Below, one piece after another: positions 17,550 through 27,356 of a stretch of 64,000 nt of DNA (position 1 is the first letter of the stretch; each line of letters begins with the position of its first letter). The notes beneath the pieces are model-generated. The model saw nothing but the letters and a program-made list of their open reading frames with translations, was not told the DNA's origin and did no database searches. The stretch is from the NCBI RefSeq assembly GCF_014334115.1, contig NZ_CP060494.1:1518501-1582500 (forward strand), in the 5' to 3' direction. This DNA comes from Sphingosinithalassobacter sp. CS137. GTDB taxonomy: Bacteria; Pseudomonadota; Alphaproteobacteria; Sphingomonadales; Sphingomonadaceae. The position numbers and the translations under genes were made by a program.

Positions 17550-18497
17550 CTATCCTTTCGCTTGGTTCAGCCAGTCTTGAAGCTTCGCGGCAATCTCTCC
17601 GAACGCGGGCGCTTCGGCAGCGTTCCCCGAATCCGAAGCGGTGCGGATCTCGAGTTCGAGCGGGATGCGGCCCAGGAAAGGGATCCCGAGCGCCGCCGCC
17701 GCGGCCTCGGCCCCGCCGCGCCCAAACGGGTCGGACAGTTCGCCGCAGTGCGGGCATTGATACCCCGCCATATTCTCGATCAGCCCGATCACCGGCACGT
17801 CGACCCGCCGGAACAGGTCGATCGCCCGCGTCGCGTCGATCAGCGCCAGATCCTGCGGCGTCGACACGATCACCGCGCCCGCCGGCTTGTGCTTCTGCAC
17901 CATGGTAAGCTGCACGTCGCCCGTGCCTGGCGGCAGATCGAGGATCAGCGTGTCGACATCACCCCAATGAGCATCGATCAGCTGGCCCAGCGCGCCGCCC
18001 GCCATCGGCCCGCGCCAGGCGATCGCCTGCCCCTCGGGCACGAGTGCGCCGGTGGAAAGCAGCGGCACGCCGTGCGGCGTCTCGATCGGAATCAGCTTCT
18101 CGTCGCGCGCTTGCGGCCGCACGCCTTCCGCACCCAGCAGCTTGGGCTGCGACGGACCATAGATATCGGCATCGACCAGGCCGACGCGGACGCTCGACCG
18201 CTTCAGCGCGATCGCCAGATTTGCGGCAACGGTCGATTTGCCCACCCCGCCCTTGCCGCTCGCCACCGCGATCAGCCGACGCGCCGTGCGTTCGCTCGTC
18301 TGAAGCACGCGCACTTCGTCCACTCCGGCGATGGCAGCCGCGGCAGTGCGGACATCCGCCTCCAGTTCGCTGCGGGCCGTTTCGGGCAGACCGGTGACGT
18401 CGAGCACGACGTCGGCGCGGTTTCCCGCAAGGCGCGCAGTGGCGCGCCCGGCGGCAATGGGGGCAAGAGCGGCTTGAAGTTCGGCGGTATCGGTCAT
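17550..18497 (-). CDS. Mrp/NBP35-family Fe-S cluster carrier ATPase
   Basis: 315 residues. Scaffold/carrier that assembles Fe-S clusters and passes them to target enzymes. An N-terminal MIP18-like domain (about 1-85) precedes the ParA/MinD-type P-loop GKGGVGKSTVAANLA. The C-terminal cluster site CPHCGE (CxxC) is intact. ATG 18497 begins MTDTAELQ and is preferred over an ATG 7 codons upstream. Divergent from hflK; followed by the CoA-binding protein. Confidence 0.92.
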   Translation of the reverse strand: MTDTAELQAALAPIAAGRATARLAGNRADVVLDVTGLPETARSELEADVRTAAAAIAGVDEVRVLQTSERTARRLIAVASGKGGVGKSTVAANLAIALKRSSVRVGLVDADIYGPSQPKLLGAEGVRPQARDEKLIPIETPHGVPLLSTGALVPEGQAIAWRGPMAGGALGQLIDAHWGDVDTLILDLPPGTGDVQLTMVQKHKPAGAVIVSTPQDLALIDATRAIDLFRRVDVPVIGLIENMAGYQCPHCGELSDPFGRGGAEAAAAALGIPFLGRIPLELEIRTASDSGNAAEAPAFGEIAAKLQDWLNQAKG

Positions 18498-18568
18498 GTC
18501 GATGCCAGATAGGCACACAATCGACGGCTGCCACTGTAAATTCAGCCGCGCGCACTTATAAAGGCAGC

Positions 18569-19684
18569 ATGGCGAAACGAACGGGCTGGCCGCACTGGGC
18601 CGGCATCTTCAACAACGAGAACTCCAAGGGCCCCTGGGGCGGAGGCTCTGGCAGCAATGGCGATGGGGATGGCGGAAGCCGCGGCCCGCGCAATCCCTGG
18701 GCGTTTCCGCCCGAGGGCCGACGCACGCGTCCAAGCGGCACCGCGAGCACACTCGACGAATTCCTGAAGCGTAGCCGGCGCGGCGGCGGCGGTGGAGGCG
18801 GCTCGGGCGGCCTGCCGGGAATACCCGGCGGCCGTTCGCTGTGGCTGCTGATCGCGGGCGGGCTCGTGCTCGCCTGGATCCTGTTCACCAGCATTCACCC
18901 GATCAGCCCCGAACAGCGCGGCGTCGTCACCTATCTCGGCCGCTATACCGGCACGCTCGGCCCGGGCATCCAGTTCACCGCGCCGGCGCCGTTCGCGTCG
19001 GTACGCACCGTCAACGTCCAGGAAATCCGGGACGAGGATTTTCCCCAGGGAACCGAGCCAAATCTGATGATCACCGGCGATCAGAACATCGTCGATCTAG
19101 CCTATCAGGTGCGCTGGGACGTGGCCGATCCGCAGGACTTCGTCTTCCAGATTCGTGATCCCGAGGAAACGGTCCGCGCCACTGCCGAAAGCGCGATGCG
19201 CGCCGTGGTGGCCACCGCGACTCTCGACGAGACGATCGGCGCGGGCCGCACGGAAATCGAGGCGCGGGTTCGCGAAATGATGCAGCAGATTCTCGACGAA
19301 TATAATTCCGGCGTCCGCGTTCAAGGTGTCGCGATCAAGAACGCCACGCCGCCGGCCGCCGTCGACGAGGACTTCAAGCAAGTCACCGCCGCACAGCAGC
19401 AGGCGCAGGCCAACCTCAACAACGCGCGCGCCTATGCGCAGCAGATCATCGCCCAGGCACAGGGCGAGGCGGCGCAGTTCGACAAGATCTACGAGCAATA
19501 TCGCCTCGCGCCGGAAGTGACCCGCCGCCGTCTTTACTATGAGACGATGGAGCGCGTGCTCGAACGCTCCGACACGACGGTCATCGAGGCAGAGGGCGTG
19601 ACCCCCTATCTGCCGCTGCCCGAAATACAGCGGCGTACCCAGCAGCAGGCACAGCAGCCTCAGACGAACGGGGAGGCGCAGTAA
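18569..19684 (+). CDS. hflK: FtsH protease modulator HflK
   Basis: 371 residues. Inner-membrane SPFH/band-7 protein that forms the HflKC cage around FtsH. A Gly-rich cytoplasmic tail of about 85 residues (including a run of seven Gly) precedes the single TM (about 91-108). The band-7 domain follows (SPEQRGVVTYLGRYTGTLGPG), then a helical stalk with Gln/Ala-rich TAAQQQAQANLNNARAYAQQ and a Gln-rich C-terminus. Its stop shares one base with the hflC start (TAATG), so the pair is co-translated. Only AAGG serves as ribosome site. Confidence 0.94.
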   Translation: MAKRTGWPHWAGIFNNENSKGPWGGGSGSNGDGDGGSRGPRNPWAFPPEGRRTRPSGTASTLDEFLKRSRRGGGGGGGSGGLPGIPGGRSLWLLIAGGLVLAWILFTSIHPISPEQRGVVTYLGRYTGTLGPGIQFTAPAPFASVRTVNVQEIRDEDFPQGTEPNLMITGDQNIVDLAYQVRWDVADPQDFVFQIRDPEETVRATAESAMRAVVATATLDETIGAGRTEIEARVREMMQQILDEYNSGVRVQGVAIKNATPPAAVDEDFKQVTAAQQQAQANLNNARAYAQQIIAQAQGEAAQFDKIYEQYRLAPEVTRRRLYYETMERVLERSDTTVIEAEGVTPYLPLPEIQRRTQQQAQQPQTNGEAQ

Positions 19685-20544
19685 TGCCCGGTATAGCTCG
19701 CAATCCGCTCGCTCTCGGCATCGCCGTGCTGCTGGTGCTCGTCATCCTCGTCAGCGCGATCGCGATCGTGCCCGAGACGCGCCAGGCAGTGATCCTGCGC
19801 TTCGAACAGCCGATCCGCACCGTCAACGCCTATCAGGAAGGCGAAGAGTTCGGCGGCACCGGTGCAGGGCCGATCCTGCGCGTGCCGTTCGTCGACCGTA
19901 TCGTCTGGGTGGACAAGCGCGTGCAGAGCATCACGCTCGACAACCAGCCGGTGCTTTCGACCGACCAGCTGCGGCTCGAAGTCGATGCCTTTGCGCGGTT
20001 CCGGGTCGTCGATCCGCTGCGCATGGTGGTGACGGCTCGCAGCGAGGAGCGCGTCGCGCAGCAGCTCGCGCCGCTTCTCGGATCCGCGCTGCGCAACGAG
20101 CTCGGCAAGCGCCAGTTCGCAGCGCTGCTCAGTCCCGAACGCGGGCAGGTGATGGAGAACATTCAGAACGCGCTGCAGCGGCAGGCGAGCCAATATGGCG
20201 TCGAGATCGTCGACGTGCGGATCAAGCATGCCGACCTGCCCGACGGATCGCCGCTGGAAAGCGCGCTCCAGCGGATGGCGACGGCGCGGCGACAGGAGGC
20301 CGCGACGATCGAGGCACGCGGACTTCGGGAGGCGCGGATCATCCGCGCCGATGCCGATGCGCAAGCAGCACGCATCTATTCGGAAAGCTTCGGCAAGGAC
20401 CCGGATTTCTACGACTTCTATCGCGCCATGCAGTCCTACCGCTACACGTTCGGCGGCGAGAACGGGCGGACCGATGGCGGAGAGGCGTCGATCATCCTGT
20501 CGCCGGACAACGAATATCTGCGGGAGTTCCGCGGACGCCGATGA
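19684..20544 (+). CDS. hflC: FtsH protease modulator HflC
   Basis: 286 residues. N-terminal TM (about 9-30) and SPFH/band-7 domain with ETRQAVILRFEQPIRTVN and the conserved RVPFVDRIVWVDKR. A helical region ends with YRAMQSYRYTF and LSPDNEYLREF, typical of HflC. It pairs with HflK to regulate FtsH. The ATG overlaps the hflK stop. A DegP-type protease follows about 100 bases later, giving a membrane-protein quality-control cluster. Confidence 0.94.
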   Translation: MPGIARNPLALGIAVLLVLVILVSAIAIVPETRQAVILRFEQPIRTVNAYQEGEEFGGTGAGPILRVPFVDRIVWVDKRVQSITLDNQPVLSTDQLRLEVDAFARFRVVDPLRMVVTARSEERVAQQLAPLLGSALRNELGKRQFAALLSPERGQVMENIQNALQRQASQYGVEIVDVRIKHADLPDGSPLESALQRMATARRQEAATIEARGLREARIIRADADAQAARIYSESFGKDPDFYDFYRAMQSYRYTFGGENGRTDGGEASIILSPDNEYLREFRGRR

Positions 20545-20649
20545 CGCGAGGCGAACCGTTCATATTCAATGCGCGTTCAGCCGGGATGCGCCAGATGTGA
20601 ACGGAACGCCATGCCCACCGACATGCGACCAAGAAGAGGAATTTCATCC

Positions 20650-22155
20650 GTGCGGTACGCTTACGCTCTTACCACTGCACTTCTCCTTGGCGGTGCTGCC
20701 GCCACCCTGACCGCCAACCAGCCGGCCGGCGCGCAGACCGCGCAGAACGAGCCCGGCGCGATCACCGCGCAGGCGCCGCGCTCCGGCGCGCCGATGAGCT
20801 TTGCCGACATGGTCGCGCGGCTCCAGCCGGCCGTGGTGAATATCTCCACCACCCAGCGGGTTCAGGTTCCGACCAATCCCTTTGCCGGCACTCCGTTTCA
20901 GGAGTTCTTCGGCAATCGCGGCGGCGGCCAGCCGGCGACCCGCCAGGCCGAATCGCTCGGCTCGGGCTTCATCATCTCCGAAGACGGCTACATCGTCACC
21001 AACAACCATGTCGTCGCACCCGGCAACCGCACGGCAGTGGTCGAGACGATCACGGTGACTCTCGCCGACGGCCGCGAATTCGAGGCGCGCCTGATCGGGC
21101 GCGATCAGCAGTCCGACCTCGCTGTCCTCAAGATCCAGGGCGACGACCTGCCCTTCGTGCGGTTCGGAGATTCGAGCGCGGCGCGCGTGGGCGACTGGGT
21201 GGTCGCGATCGGCAACCCGTTCGGCCTGGGCGGCTCGGTCACGGCGGGCATCATCTCGGCGGTCCATCGCGTGACCGGCCAAGGCGGTGCCTATGACCGG
21301 TTCATCCAGACCGACGCTTCGATCAACCGGGGCAATTCGGGCGGCCCGATGTTCGACCTTCAGGGCAACGTCATCGGTATCAACTCGCAGATCTATTCGC
21401 CCACCGGCGGCAATGTCGGTATCGGCTTCGCAATTCCTGCCGAAGAGGCGCGCCCGGTGATCGAGACGCTGATGCGCGGCGAGGCCGTGGAGCGCGGCTA
21501 TATCGGCGTCGAGATGCAGCCCTGGACCGACGATCTGGTCGAGGCGCTCGAAGTGCCGCGCGGCCGCGGCACGCTGATCGCCCGCGTCGTTCCCGGCGAG
21601 GCGGCCGAGCAGGCGGGGATCCGCGCGGGCGACGTGATCATGTCGGTCAACGGTCAGGAGATCACCCAGGACCAGACGCTGAGCTACATCGTCGCCAACA
21701 TCGAACCGGGCAGCCGCGTGCCCGTCGAGCTGCTGCGCGACGGGCGCAGCGAGCGCGTAACGCTCACCGTCGGCACCCGCCCGAGCGAGGAAGAGCTCGC
21801 CTTCGATTCCGAGGAAGAGGCGCCGATGACGCCCGAGGATCGCGAGGCAATGGCCGGCGCGTCGCTGGGGCTCGCGCTGCGTCCGCTCACGCCGCAGATC
21901 GCGCGCAGCGTCGGCGTGCCCAGCGATACGCAGGGCGTCGTGGTGCTCGGCGTCGATCCCACCGGAGACGCTGCGCAGAAGGGTTTGCGTCGCGGCGATG
22001 TGATCACCAGCGTCAATCGCCAGCGGATCGCCTCGCCGGAGGAAGCCGCACAGGCGCTCGAACAGGCGGCGAGCCGCGGAGCGCGCCAGGTGCTGCTGTA
22101 CGTCCTGCGTCGCGGCCAGGGACAGTTCGTCGCAGTGGATATCGCCGGCGAATAA
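20650..22155 (+). CDS. Do-family periplasmic serine protease (DegP/HtrA)
   Basis: About 501 residues from GTG 20650, which has GAGGA 9 bases upstream and starts a clean signal peptide (VRYAYALTTALLLGGAAATL). In-frame ATGs at 20569, 20611 and 20623 would lengthen the N-terminus. The trypsin-like domain carries His in NNHVVAPG, Asp in QSDLAVLKI and Ser in NRGNSGGP. Two PDZ domains follow (from GYIGVEMQPW and SLGLALRPLTP). It degrades or refolds damaged envelope proteins. It lies after hflKC and ends in a strong terminator. Confidence 0.93.
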   Translation: MRYAYALTTALLLGGAAATLTANQPAGAQTAQNEPGAITAQAPRSGAPMSFADMVARLQPAVVNISTTQRVQVPTNPFAGTPFQEFFGNRGGGQPATRQAESLGSGFIISEDGYIVTNNHVVAPGNRTAVVETITVTLADGREFEARLIGRDQQSDLAVLKIQGDDLPFVRFGDSSAARVGDWVVAIGNPFGLGGSVTAGIISAVHRVTGQGGAYDRFIQTDASINRGNSGGPMFDLQGNVIGINSQIYSPTGGNVGIGFAIPAEEARPVIETLMRGEAVERGYIGVEMQPWTDDLVEALEVPRGRGTLIARVVPGEAAEQAGIRAGDVIMSVNGQEITQDQTLSYIVANIEPGSRVPVELLRDGRSERVTLTVGTRPSEEELAFDSEEEAPMTPEDREAMAGASLGLALRPLTPQIARSVGVPSDTQGVVVLGVDPTGDAAQKGLRRGDVITSVNRQRIASPEEAAQALEQAASRGARQVLLYVLRRGQGQFVAVDIAGE

Positions 22156-22184
22156 GCGCGCTCGCGCTTTCAGACGGTGCAAGG

Positions 22185-22216
22185 CGCCCGCTTCGCTCCG
22201 GCGAGGCGGGCGTTTT
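22185..22216 (+). terminator. Rho-independent terminator after the DegP-type gene
   Basis: 12-base arms 22185-22196 and 22201-22212 with one G-T wobble, a TCCG tetraloop and TTTT at 22213-22216. It lies between convergent genes and serves the plus-strand unit. Confidence 0.85.
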
Positions 22217-22242
22217 GCATTGGGGAACCGCTCCTCGCCCCG

Positions 22243-23523
22243 TCACATCTGCGCGAGCAGCGCCTGGATCGGCACGAAGGCGAATGCCACCGAGCTGTCG
22301 GCCACGCCATAGGGCATGAACAGCATGTCGCCGTGTCGGATCGCTCCGCAGGTGTAGACGACGTTCGGCACATAGCCCTCGCGGTCCTGATCGGCGGCAG
22401 CGACGATCGGCTCGCGTGTGCGGCCGATCACTTTCGAAGGGTCTTTCTTGTCGAGCAGCGCCGCGCCGATCGAATATTTGCGCATCGCGCCGACGCCGTG
22501 GGTGAGCAGCAGCCAGCCTTCGTCGAGCTCGATCGGCGGGCCGCAATTACCCATCTGCACCAGCTCCCAGGGGTAGGTGGGAGTCAGCAGCTTCTGCCCT
22601 TCGTCCCAATGGGTCAGCCGATCGCTATCGAGCAGGAAGATGTTCTCGCCGTCCTGCCGGCCGATCATCATATATCTGCCGTTCACCTTGCGCGGGAACA
22701 GCGCCATGCCCTTGTTGCGCGCGGCACTGCCCGTCATCGGTACCAGATCGAAGGCGCGCCAGTCGCGCGTCCGCAGCATCTCCGACTGAATCACCGAGCC
22801 GTTATAGGCGGTGTAGGTGCCGAGCCATTCGATGCTGCCGTCGTCATGCTCGAAATGGCACAGCCGCAAATCCTCGAGCCCGTTCGACTGCGCGCGCGTG
22901 ATCGGAAAAATCACGGTTCCCGAAAGCGTGCTGTCGCGATGGCGATAGACGGTGACCGGCCCCTCCGGCACCGTCTCTTCATCGCCGATCGCGTCGGCGG
23001 CGGTGGCGAAGGGGGGCTCGGGTGCCAGTTTCAGCTCGCACCCATCGGAGATGATCCCTTCGCGAAACGCGACCGAGGAGATGTGCCCCTCCCCCACCGC
23101 GCGCAGCGACATCAGGATACGCAGCGATCCTTCCGCCATTCCCGACTGATCATAGTGCGGCACCGCACTGGGATTCATCAGCGCGGCAGCGGCATAGCTG
23201 TACTCGTGGCAGAAATAGGCACCGATCAGTTGGCGCTTCTCCTCGCTGATCGCGCTGTCGTCGAGGCCGAGCTGGGTCCGGATCTCCTCGTAGCGAGTCA
23301 TGAAGACGCGACGCGTTTGCCAGTGCCGCGCCTCGAAGTCGCGAAGCACGCGATCGAGCTGAGCGCGCGCTTCCGCCGGCGCCATTCCGAGCACCTCGCC
23401 CACCAGCCGCTCCGTTCGACTGGGGACGCCGCCGTTCGATTGCCAGCCGATATGGAAGGGACGTACCACCACGCGCGAGGGATCGGCCCGCAGCCGCAGC
23501 GAGTGGTGAAAAAGTTCGAACAT
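22243..23523 (-). CDS. GH130-family glycosidase/phosphorylase
   Basis: 426 residues, cytoplasmic five-bladed beta-propeller of GH130, a family of beta-mannoside phosphorylases and related enzymes. Recognisable segments: YDQSGMAEGSLRILMSLRAVG, WLGTYTAYNGSVIQSEMLRT, KVNGRYMMIGRQDGENIF and YPWELVQMGNCGPPIELDEG. It is longer than the usual 300-390 residues, with an N-terminal helical extension of about 100. It follows the GT4-fusion gene by 37 bases on the same strand. The partner suggests an intracellular oligosaccharide made and turned over locally; sugar identity is inferred at best. Confidence 0.85.
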   Translation of the reverse strand: MFELFHHSLRLRADPSRVVVRPFHIGWQSNGGVPSRTERLVGEVLGMAPAEARAQLDRVLRDFEARHWQTRRVFMTRYEEIRTQLGLDDSAISEEKRQLIGAYFCHEYSYAAAALMNPSAVPHYDQSGMAEGSLRILMSLRAVGEGHISSVAFREGIISDGCELKLAPEPPFATAADAIGDEETVPEGPVTVYRHRDSTLSGTVIFPITRAQSNGLEDLRLCHFEHDDGSIEWLGTYTAYNGSVIQSEMLRTRDWRAFDLVPMTGSAARNKGMALFPRKVNGRYMMIGRQDGENIFLLDSDRLTHWDEGQKLLTPTYPWELVQMGNCGPPIELDEGWLLLTHGVGAMRKYSIGAALLDKKDPSKVIGRTREPIVAAADQDREGYVPNVVYTCGAIRHGDMLFMPYGVADSSVAFAFVPIQALLAQM

Positions 23524-23560
23524 TCGTCCCCCGCGTCGTGGTGCGCCGGCGCGTTGGGCC

Positions 23561-25834
23561 TCAGGCGACGGCGCTCGCCGGTCCTGCCACGTTTTCCGCA
23601 GCCTTTGAAAGAGCGGAAATGGCGCAGGATGCCAGCTGAAGCGCGAGAATCGACTCGGCGCCCTGGTTGCGATTGAGCCCCGTCGGCATCAGCCCGTCGA
23701 AACAGCCGCCATCCTGCGCAGTCGCGAGCGGCAGATCGAGATCGTTGGCGCCCAAATACCAGCGATAGGCGCGCATCGCCTCGTCCAGCCAGCGCCGGTC
23801 GCGCGTGGCGGCGTAGGCAGCGTCGCACGCGTCGATCGTCGCCTGCGCCTCCAGCGGCTGCTGGTCGAACGGCAGCGGATCGGCATATTCGCGGCCGAAG
23901 CTCTCGGTGCCGACCGCGCGGAACCGCCCTTGGGGCGAAGTCTGCCGAGCGACGATCCAGTCGAGCGTCTCGACCCCCACTTTCACGAAATCGTCGCGCT
24001 GCAACGCCTTGCCGGCGCGCAGCAGCGCCTCGGGAAGCCGCGCATTGTCATAGGCGAGCACAATCTCGAACCAGCTCCATTCCGGCCGCCGCGCGGCATC
24101 GAGCAGAGCGATCAGCTCGTCGCCGAAACGGCTCAGGATCGTCCGCGCCATCGCGTGGCCCGGATGTGCTTCCAGCATCGCAGCGGCGCCCAGCATGGCG
24201 AAGGCGCGGGCCCGTGGGCTCCCGAGTTCGAGTGCGATCGAGGCAGTCGCGTCGAACAGCGACACTGCCCAGTCGCGATGCTTGTGCGCATGCGCCTCAT
24301 GCGCCGTCACGCCGAGCGCCCAGAGTGCTCTTCCGTTCGAATCCTCGGAGCCCTCGTCTTCGCACCAGTTGCGGTCGAAATGCATGAAGTTGCGGAATCG
24401 GCGCCGCTCGGGGTTCCAGGCATGCTGGACGAACGCCGCATAGATGCTCATCCATTTGTCGCGCACCGCGTCATCCAATCCCTCCATCCGCGACAGCAGG
24501 ATCAGGGCACGCGCATTGTCGTCGATACAATAGCCGTGGCGCCGGTCGGGCACCGAATAGATCGAATGCTGGAGCATGCCCGTCGCATCGCTCATTCGCT
24601 CCACTGCCGAAAGGTCCGGGGCCAGGGGCGCGAGTTCGGTCACATTTTCCAGCCGGCGCGGTCGCATCGCCAGCGCCTCGCCGAGACAGGTCATCGCGCG
24701 CTCCACTCCGCGCGGCCACAGCATCGCCCGGCCGCGCGCATAGGCCCGCCGCGAGAGCGCGGCGCGCTCGGCATCGTCGGACAACAGCTCGACGATCTCG
24801 CGCGCGAAACCGGCGCTGTCGCCGAACTGCACGATCCTGCCGTGATCCCCGTCGAGGATCTCGCGGGCGTGGATATAGGGAGTAGAGACCACCGCCTTGC
24901 CGACACCCACCGCATAGGCGAGGGTTCCGGAAGTGATCTGGGCCGGGTTGGTGTACGGAGTCGCGTAAATATCGGCCGCTTGAAGATAATCGACCAGTTC
25001 GTCCTGCTCGAGGAACGTGTCGATGAAGCGGACATGGTCCGCGACGCCCTTGCTCGCCGCGAGCATCTTCAGCCCGTCGCGATACGCCTCGCCCTCATGC
25101 GCGACGAGATTCGGGTGCGTCGCGCCAAGCACTATGTAGAGCGCCTGCGGCTCGTTCGCGACGATCTCCGGCATTGCGGCAATCAGCGTCTCGATGCCCT
25201 TGTTGGGCGCGAGGAGCCCGAAGGTGAGCACGACTTTGCGGCCTTCCCATCCGAAGCGCGCCTTGAGTGCATCCGGCTCGGCATATTCCCGGTCGGGCAC
25301 GCCATGCGGGATAACGGCGATCGCCCTGCCGTCGGCGCCGTGCACGCGCTCCAGGATTTCCTTCCCCTTCTCGACCATCACGATCACCTTGGAGCAGCGC
25401 CGCAGCAGCGCCTCCATCACGCGCCGCTCGTCGGCCGAGGGATGTTCGAGGACAGTGTGCAGCGTTGCGATGACGGGGATCGTCAGCCGATCGAGCAGCG
25501 CGATCAGATGCGCGCCGGCGGCGCCACCATAGATGCCATATTCGTGCTGGATCCACAGCGCCTGCGCGCCGCTCGCCTCGATCCGGCGCGCGGCATCAAT
25601 ATAGGCGTCGCGATCCTGTTGCGCGATGCTGTGGGTGACTTCGGGCGGATAGGAATAGCGCCCCGGGTGATCGTCCATCGCGTAGACATCGACGCGAACC
25701 TTCGGGAAACGCTCCCTTACCGCCTTGAAAACGTCGGTCGTATAGGTCGCGAGACCGCATTTGCGCGGAAGGAAGTTTCCGATCAGTGCGAGATGCTCGA
25801 TGCAGGGCGCATCTTCCGACATCAGCCGTTCCAT
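23561..25834 (-). CDS. GT4 glycosyltransferase fused to an alpha-helical toroid-like domain
   Basis: 757 residues. Residues 1 to about 365 form a GT-B fold GT4 enzyme: IGNFLPRKCGLATYTTDVF, HEYGIYGGAAGAHL, VVLTFGLLAPNKGIETLI, PYTNPAQITSGTLAYAVG. Residues about 375-750 are helical and resemble six-hairpin glycosidase folds (YCIDDNARALILLSRM, EDSNGRALWALGVTAHE, WSWFEIVLAYDNARLPEAL, GAESILALQLA). ATG 25834 has AGAGGA upstream; ATG 25822 is an alternative. It is followed by GH130. The fusion suggests a bifunctional enzyme or a glycan-holding domain; product unknown. Confidence 0.85.
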   Translation of the reverse strand: MERLMSEDAPCIEHLALIGNFLPRKCGLATYTTDVFKAVRERFPKVRVDVYAMDDHPGRYSYPPEVTHSIAQQDRDAYIDAARRIEASGAQALWIQHEYGIYGGAAGAHLIALLDRLTIPVIATLHTVLEHPSADERRVMEALLRRCSKVIVMVEKGKEILERVHGADGRAIAVIPHGVPDREYAEPDALKARFGWEGRKVVLTFGLLAPNKGIETLIAAMPEIVANEPQALYIVLGATHPNLVAHEGEAYRDGLKMLAASKGVADHVRFIDTFLEQDELVDYLQAADIYATPYTNPAQITSGTLAYAVGVGKAVVSTPYIHAREILDGDHGRIVQFGDSAGFAREIVELLSDDAERAALSRRAYARGRAMLWPRGVERAMTCLGEALAMRPRRLENVTELAPLAPDLSAVERMSDATGMLQHSIYSVPDRRHGYCIDDNARALILLSRMEGLDDAVRDKWMSIYAAFVQHAWNPERRRFRNFMHFDRNWCEDEGSEDSNGRALWALGVTAHEAHAHKHRDWAVSLFDATASIALELGSPRARAFAMLGAAAMLEAHPGHAMARTILSRFGDELIALLDAARRPEWSWFEIVLAYDNARLPEALLRAGKALQRDDFVKVGVETLDWIVARQTSPQGRFRAVGTESFGREYADPLPFDQQPLEAQATIDACDAAYAATRDRRWLDEAMRAYRWYLGANDLDLPLATAQDGGCFDGLMPTGLNRNQGAESILALQLASCAISALSKAAENVAGPASAVA

Positions 25835-25973
25835 TCCCGTCCTCTCAGAAAGCGAATTTGTCGGACTAAATCAGCCCGTTACATCCAGCTTCGAAACTCC
25901 CGACTCAGTATATGGTTGCAAAGATGTTGCGCCGCAGCATGCGCGTCTCGGGCGACTATTGTCAAATCTGCGG

Positions 25974-26429
25974 TCAGCCGCGTCCGCGATACCCAGGCAC
26001 ATCCTGCGGCGGCAGCCAGACTTCCGCCGGCGGCGGGCCCGACTGCCAGAAGACATCGATCGGAATCCCGCCCCGGGGATACCAATAGCCGCCGATCCGA
26101 AGCCATTGCGGCTTCATCTCTTCGAACAGCCGCTCGCCGATGCCGACGGTGCAATCCTCGTGAAAGGCCCCGTGATTGCGGAAACTGCCCAGAAAGAGCT
26201 TGAGCGACTTGGATTCGACGATCGTTTCGCCCGGCACGTAATCGATCACCAGATGCGCGAAATCGGGCTGTTCGGTGATCGGGCAGAGCGACGTGAATTC
26301 CGGCGCGGCGAAGCGCACCAGATAGGCGCGCCCGGGCCGCGGATTGGGAACATAATCGAGCACGGCTTCTTCTGGCGAAGCCGGGAGCGCGCTTGTCTTG
26401 CCGAGATGCACAGGGTCCATCACGCGCAT
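25974..26429 (-). CDS. queF: NADPH-dependent 7-cyano-7-deazaguanine reductase
   Basis: 151 residues, type I (YkvM-like) QueF of the T-fold superfamily. Reduces preQ0 to preQ1 for queuosine tRNA modification. Active-site Cys49 in [10 protein letters not shown], with Asp56, and the substrate motif [20 protein letters not shown] are present. Start at 26429 or at ATG 26420 (MDPVHLGKT); both are close. It is alone on the minus strand, divergent from sseA. Another queuosine-related gene, gluQRS, lies at the far end of the window. Confidence 0.95.
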   Translation of the reverse strand: MRVMDPVHLGKTSALPASPEEAVLDYVPNPRPGRAYLVRFAAPEFTSLCPITEQPDFAHLVIDYVPGETIVESKSLKLFLGSFRNHGAFHEDCTVGIGERLFEEMKPQWLRIGGYWYPRGGIPIDVFWQSGPPPAEVWLPPQDVPGYRGRG

Positions 26430-26513
26430 GTAAGCTGCCGCGCCCGCGGATCAATCTCTCGACGCACGGCCCTGCAATGGTAAGACGGACGAAACAGAAG
26501 GAGGACGAGGCCG

Positions 26514-27356
26514 ATGGACGCGCTGGTGACAACCGAATGGCTGGCCAACGAGCTGGGAGCGATCGACCTTCGGGTGGTCGATGCCAGCTGGTTCCTGCCC
26601 GAGCATGGCCGCGATGCCGCCGCCGAATTCGAAGCGGGGCACATTCCCGGTGCGGTGTTCATGGATCTCGACGATCTTGCCGACACCAGCTCGAGTCTGC
26701 CCTCGATGCTTCCTCCGGCGGAAAAGTTCGCCAGCCGGATGCAGACGCTGGGCCTGGGCGACGGCAGCCGCATCGTGATCTATGACGACAGCCCGCTGCA
26801 CACTGCCGCGCGCGCGTGGTGGATGCTCCGCACTTTCGGCGCGCATGACGTGGCGATCCTCGACGGCGGTCTCGCCAAGTGGAAAGCCGAGGGCCGTGAT
26901 CTGGAGAGCGGCAAGCCGCAGGTCCGGCATCGCCATTTTACCGTATGGCACGATCCGCAGGGCGTCCGCTCGCTCGATCAGATGAAGAGCAACGTCGCGA
27001 GCGGCGACGAGCAGGTGATCGATGCCCGCTCCGCGGCGCGGTTCAGCGGCGAGGAAGCCGATCCGCGGCCGGCGACCCATGCGGGGCACATCCCCGGATC
27101 GCGCAATATTCCCTTCGGCCGCTTCTTCCACGAAGACGGCACCTGGAAGCAGGGCGCGGCCTTGCGCCAGGTCTTCGAGGAAGAAGGCATCGAGCTCGAC
27201 AAGCCGATCGTCGCCACCTGCGGATCGGGCATCACGGCAGCGGTGATCGTGTTCGGGGCGCATCTGCTGGGGCAGCCGGCGGCGCTCTACGACGGCAGCT
27301 GGGCCGAATGGGGCGCGGATCGCGACACGCCGAAGGCGACGGGCGCGGCTGCGTGA
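26514..27356 (+). CDS. sseA: 3-mercaptopyruvate sulfurtransferase
   Basis: 280 residues with two rhodanese domains. The catalytic loop CGSGITA holds Cys236; CGSG(I/V)TA is diagnostic of mercaptopyruvate rather than thiosulfate sulfurtransferase. Also HIPGAVFMDLDDL and HIPGSRNIPFG. ATG 26514 has GGAGGA about 8 bases upstream. The stop overlaps the metC start (GTGA), making a coupled sulfur-metabolism operon with metC and mscS. Confidence 0.93.
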   Translation: MDALVTTEWLANELGAIDLRVVDASWFLPEHGRDAAAEFEAGHIPGAVFMDLDDLADTSSSLPSMLPPAEKFASRMQTLGLGDGSRIVIYDDSPLHTAARAWWMLRTFGAHDVAILDGGLAKWKAEGRDLESGKPQVRHRHFTVWHDPQGVRSLDQMKSNVASGDEQVIDARSAARFSGEEADPRPATHAGHIPGSRNIPFGRFFHEDGTWKQGAALRQVFEEEGIELDKPIVATCGSGITAAVIVFGAHLLGQPAALYDGSWAEWGADRDTPKATGAAA

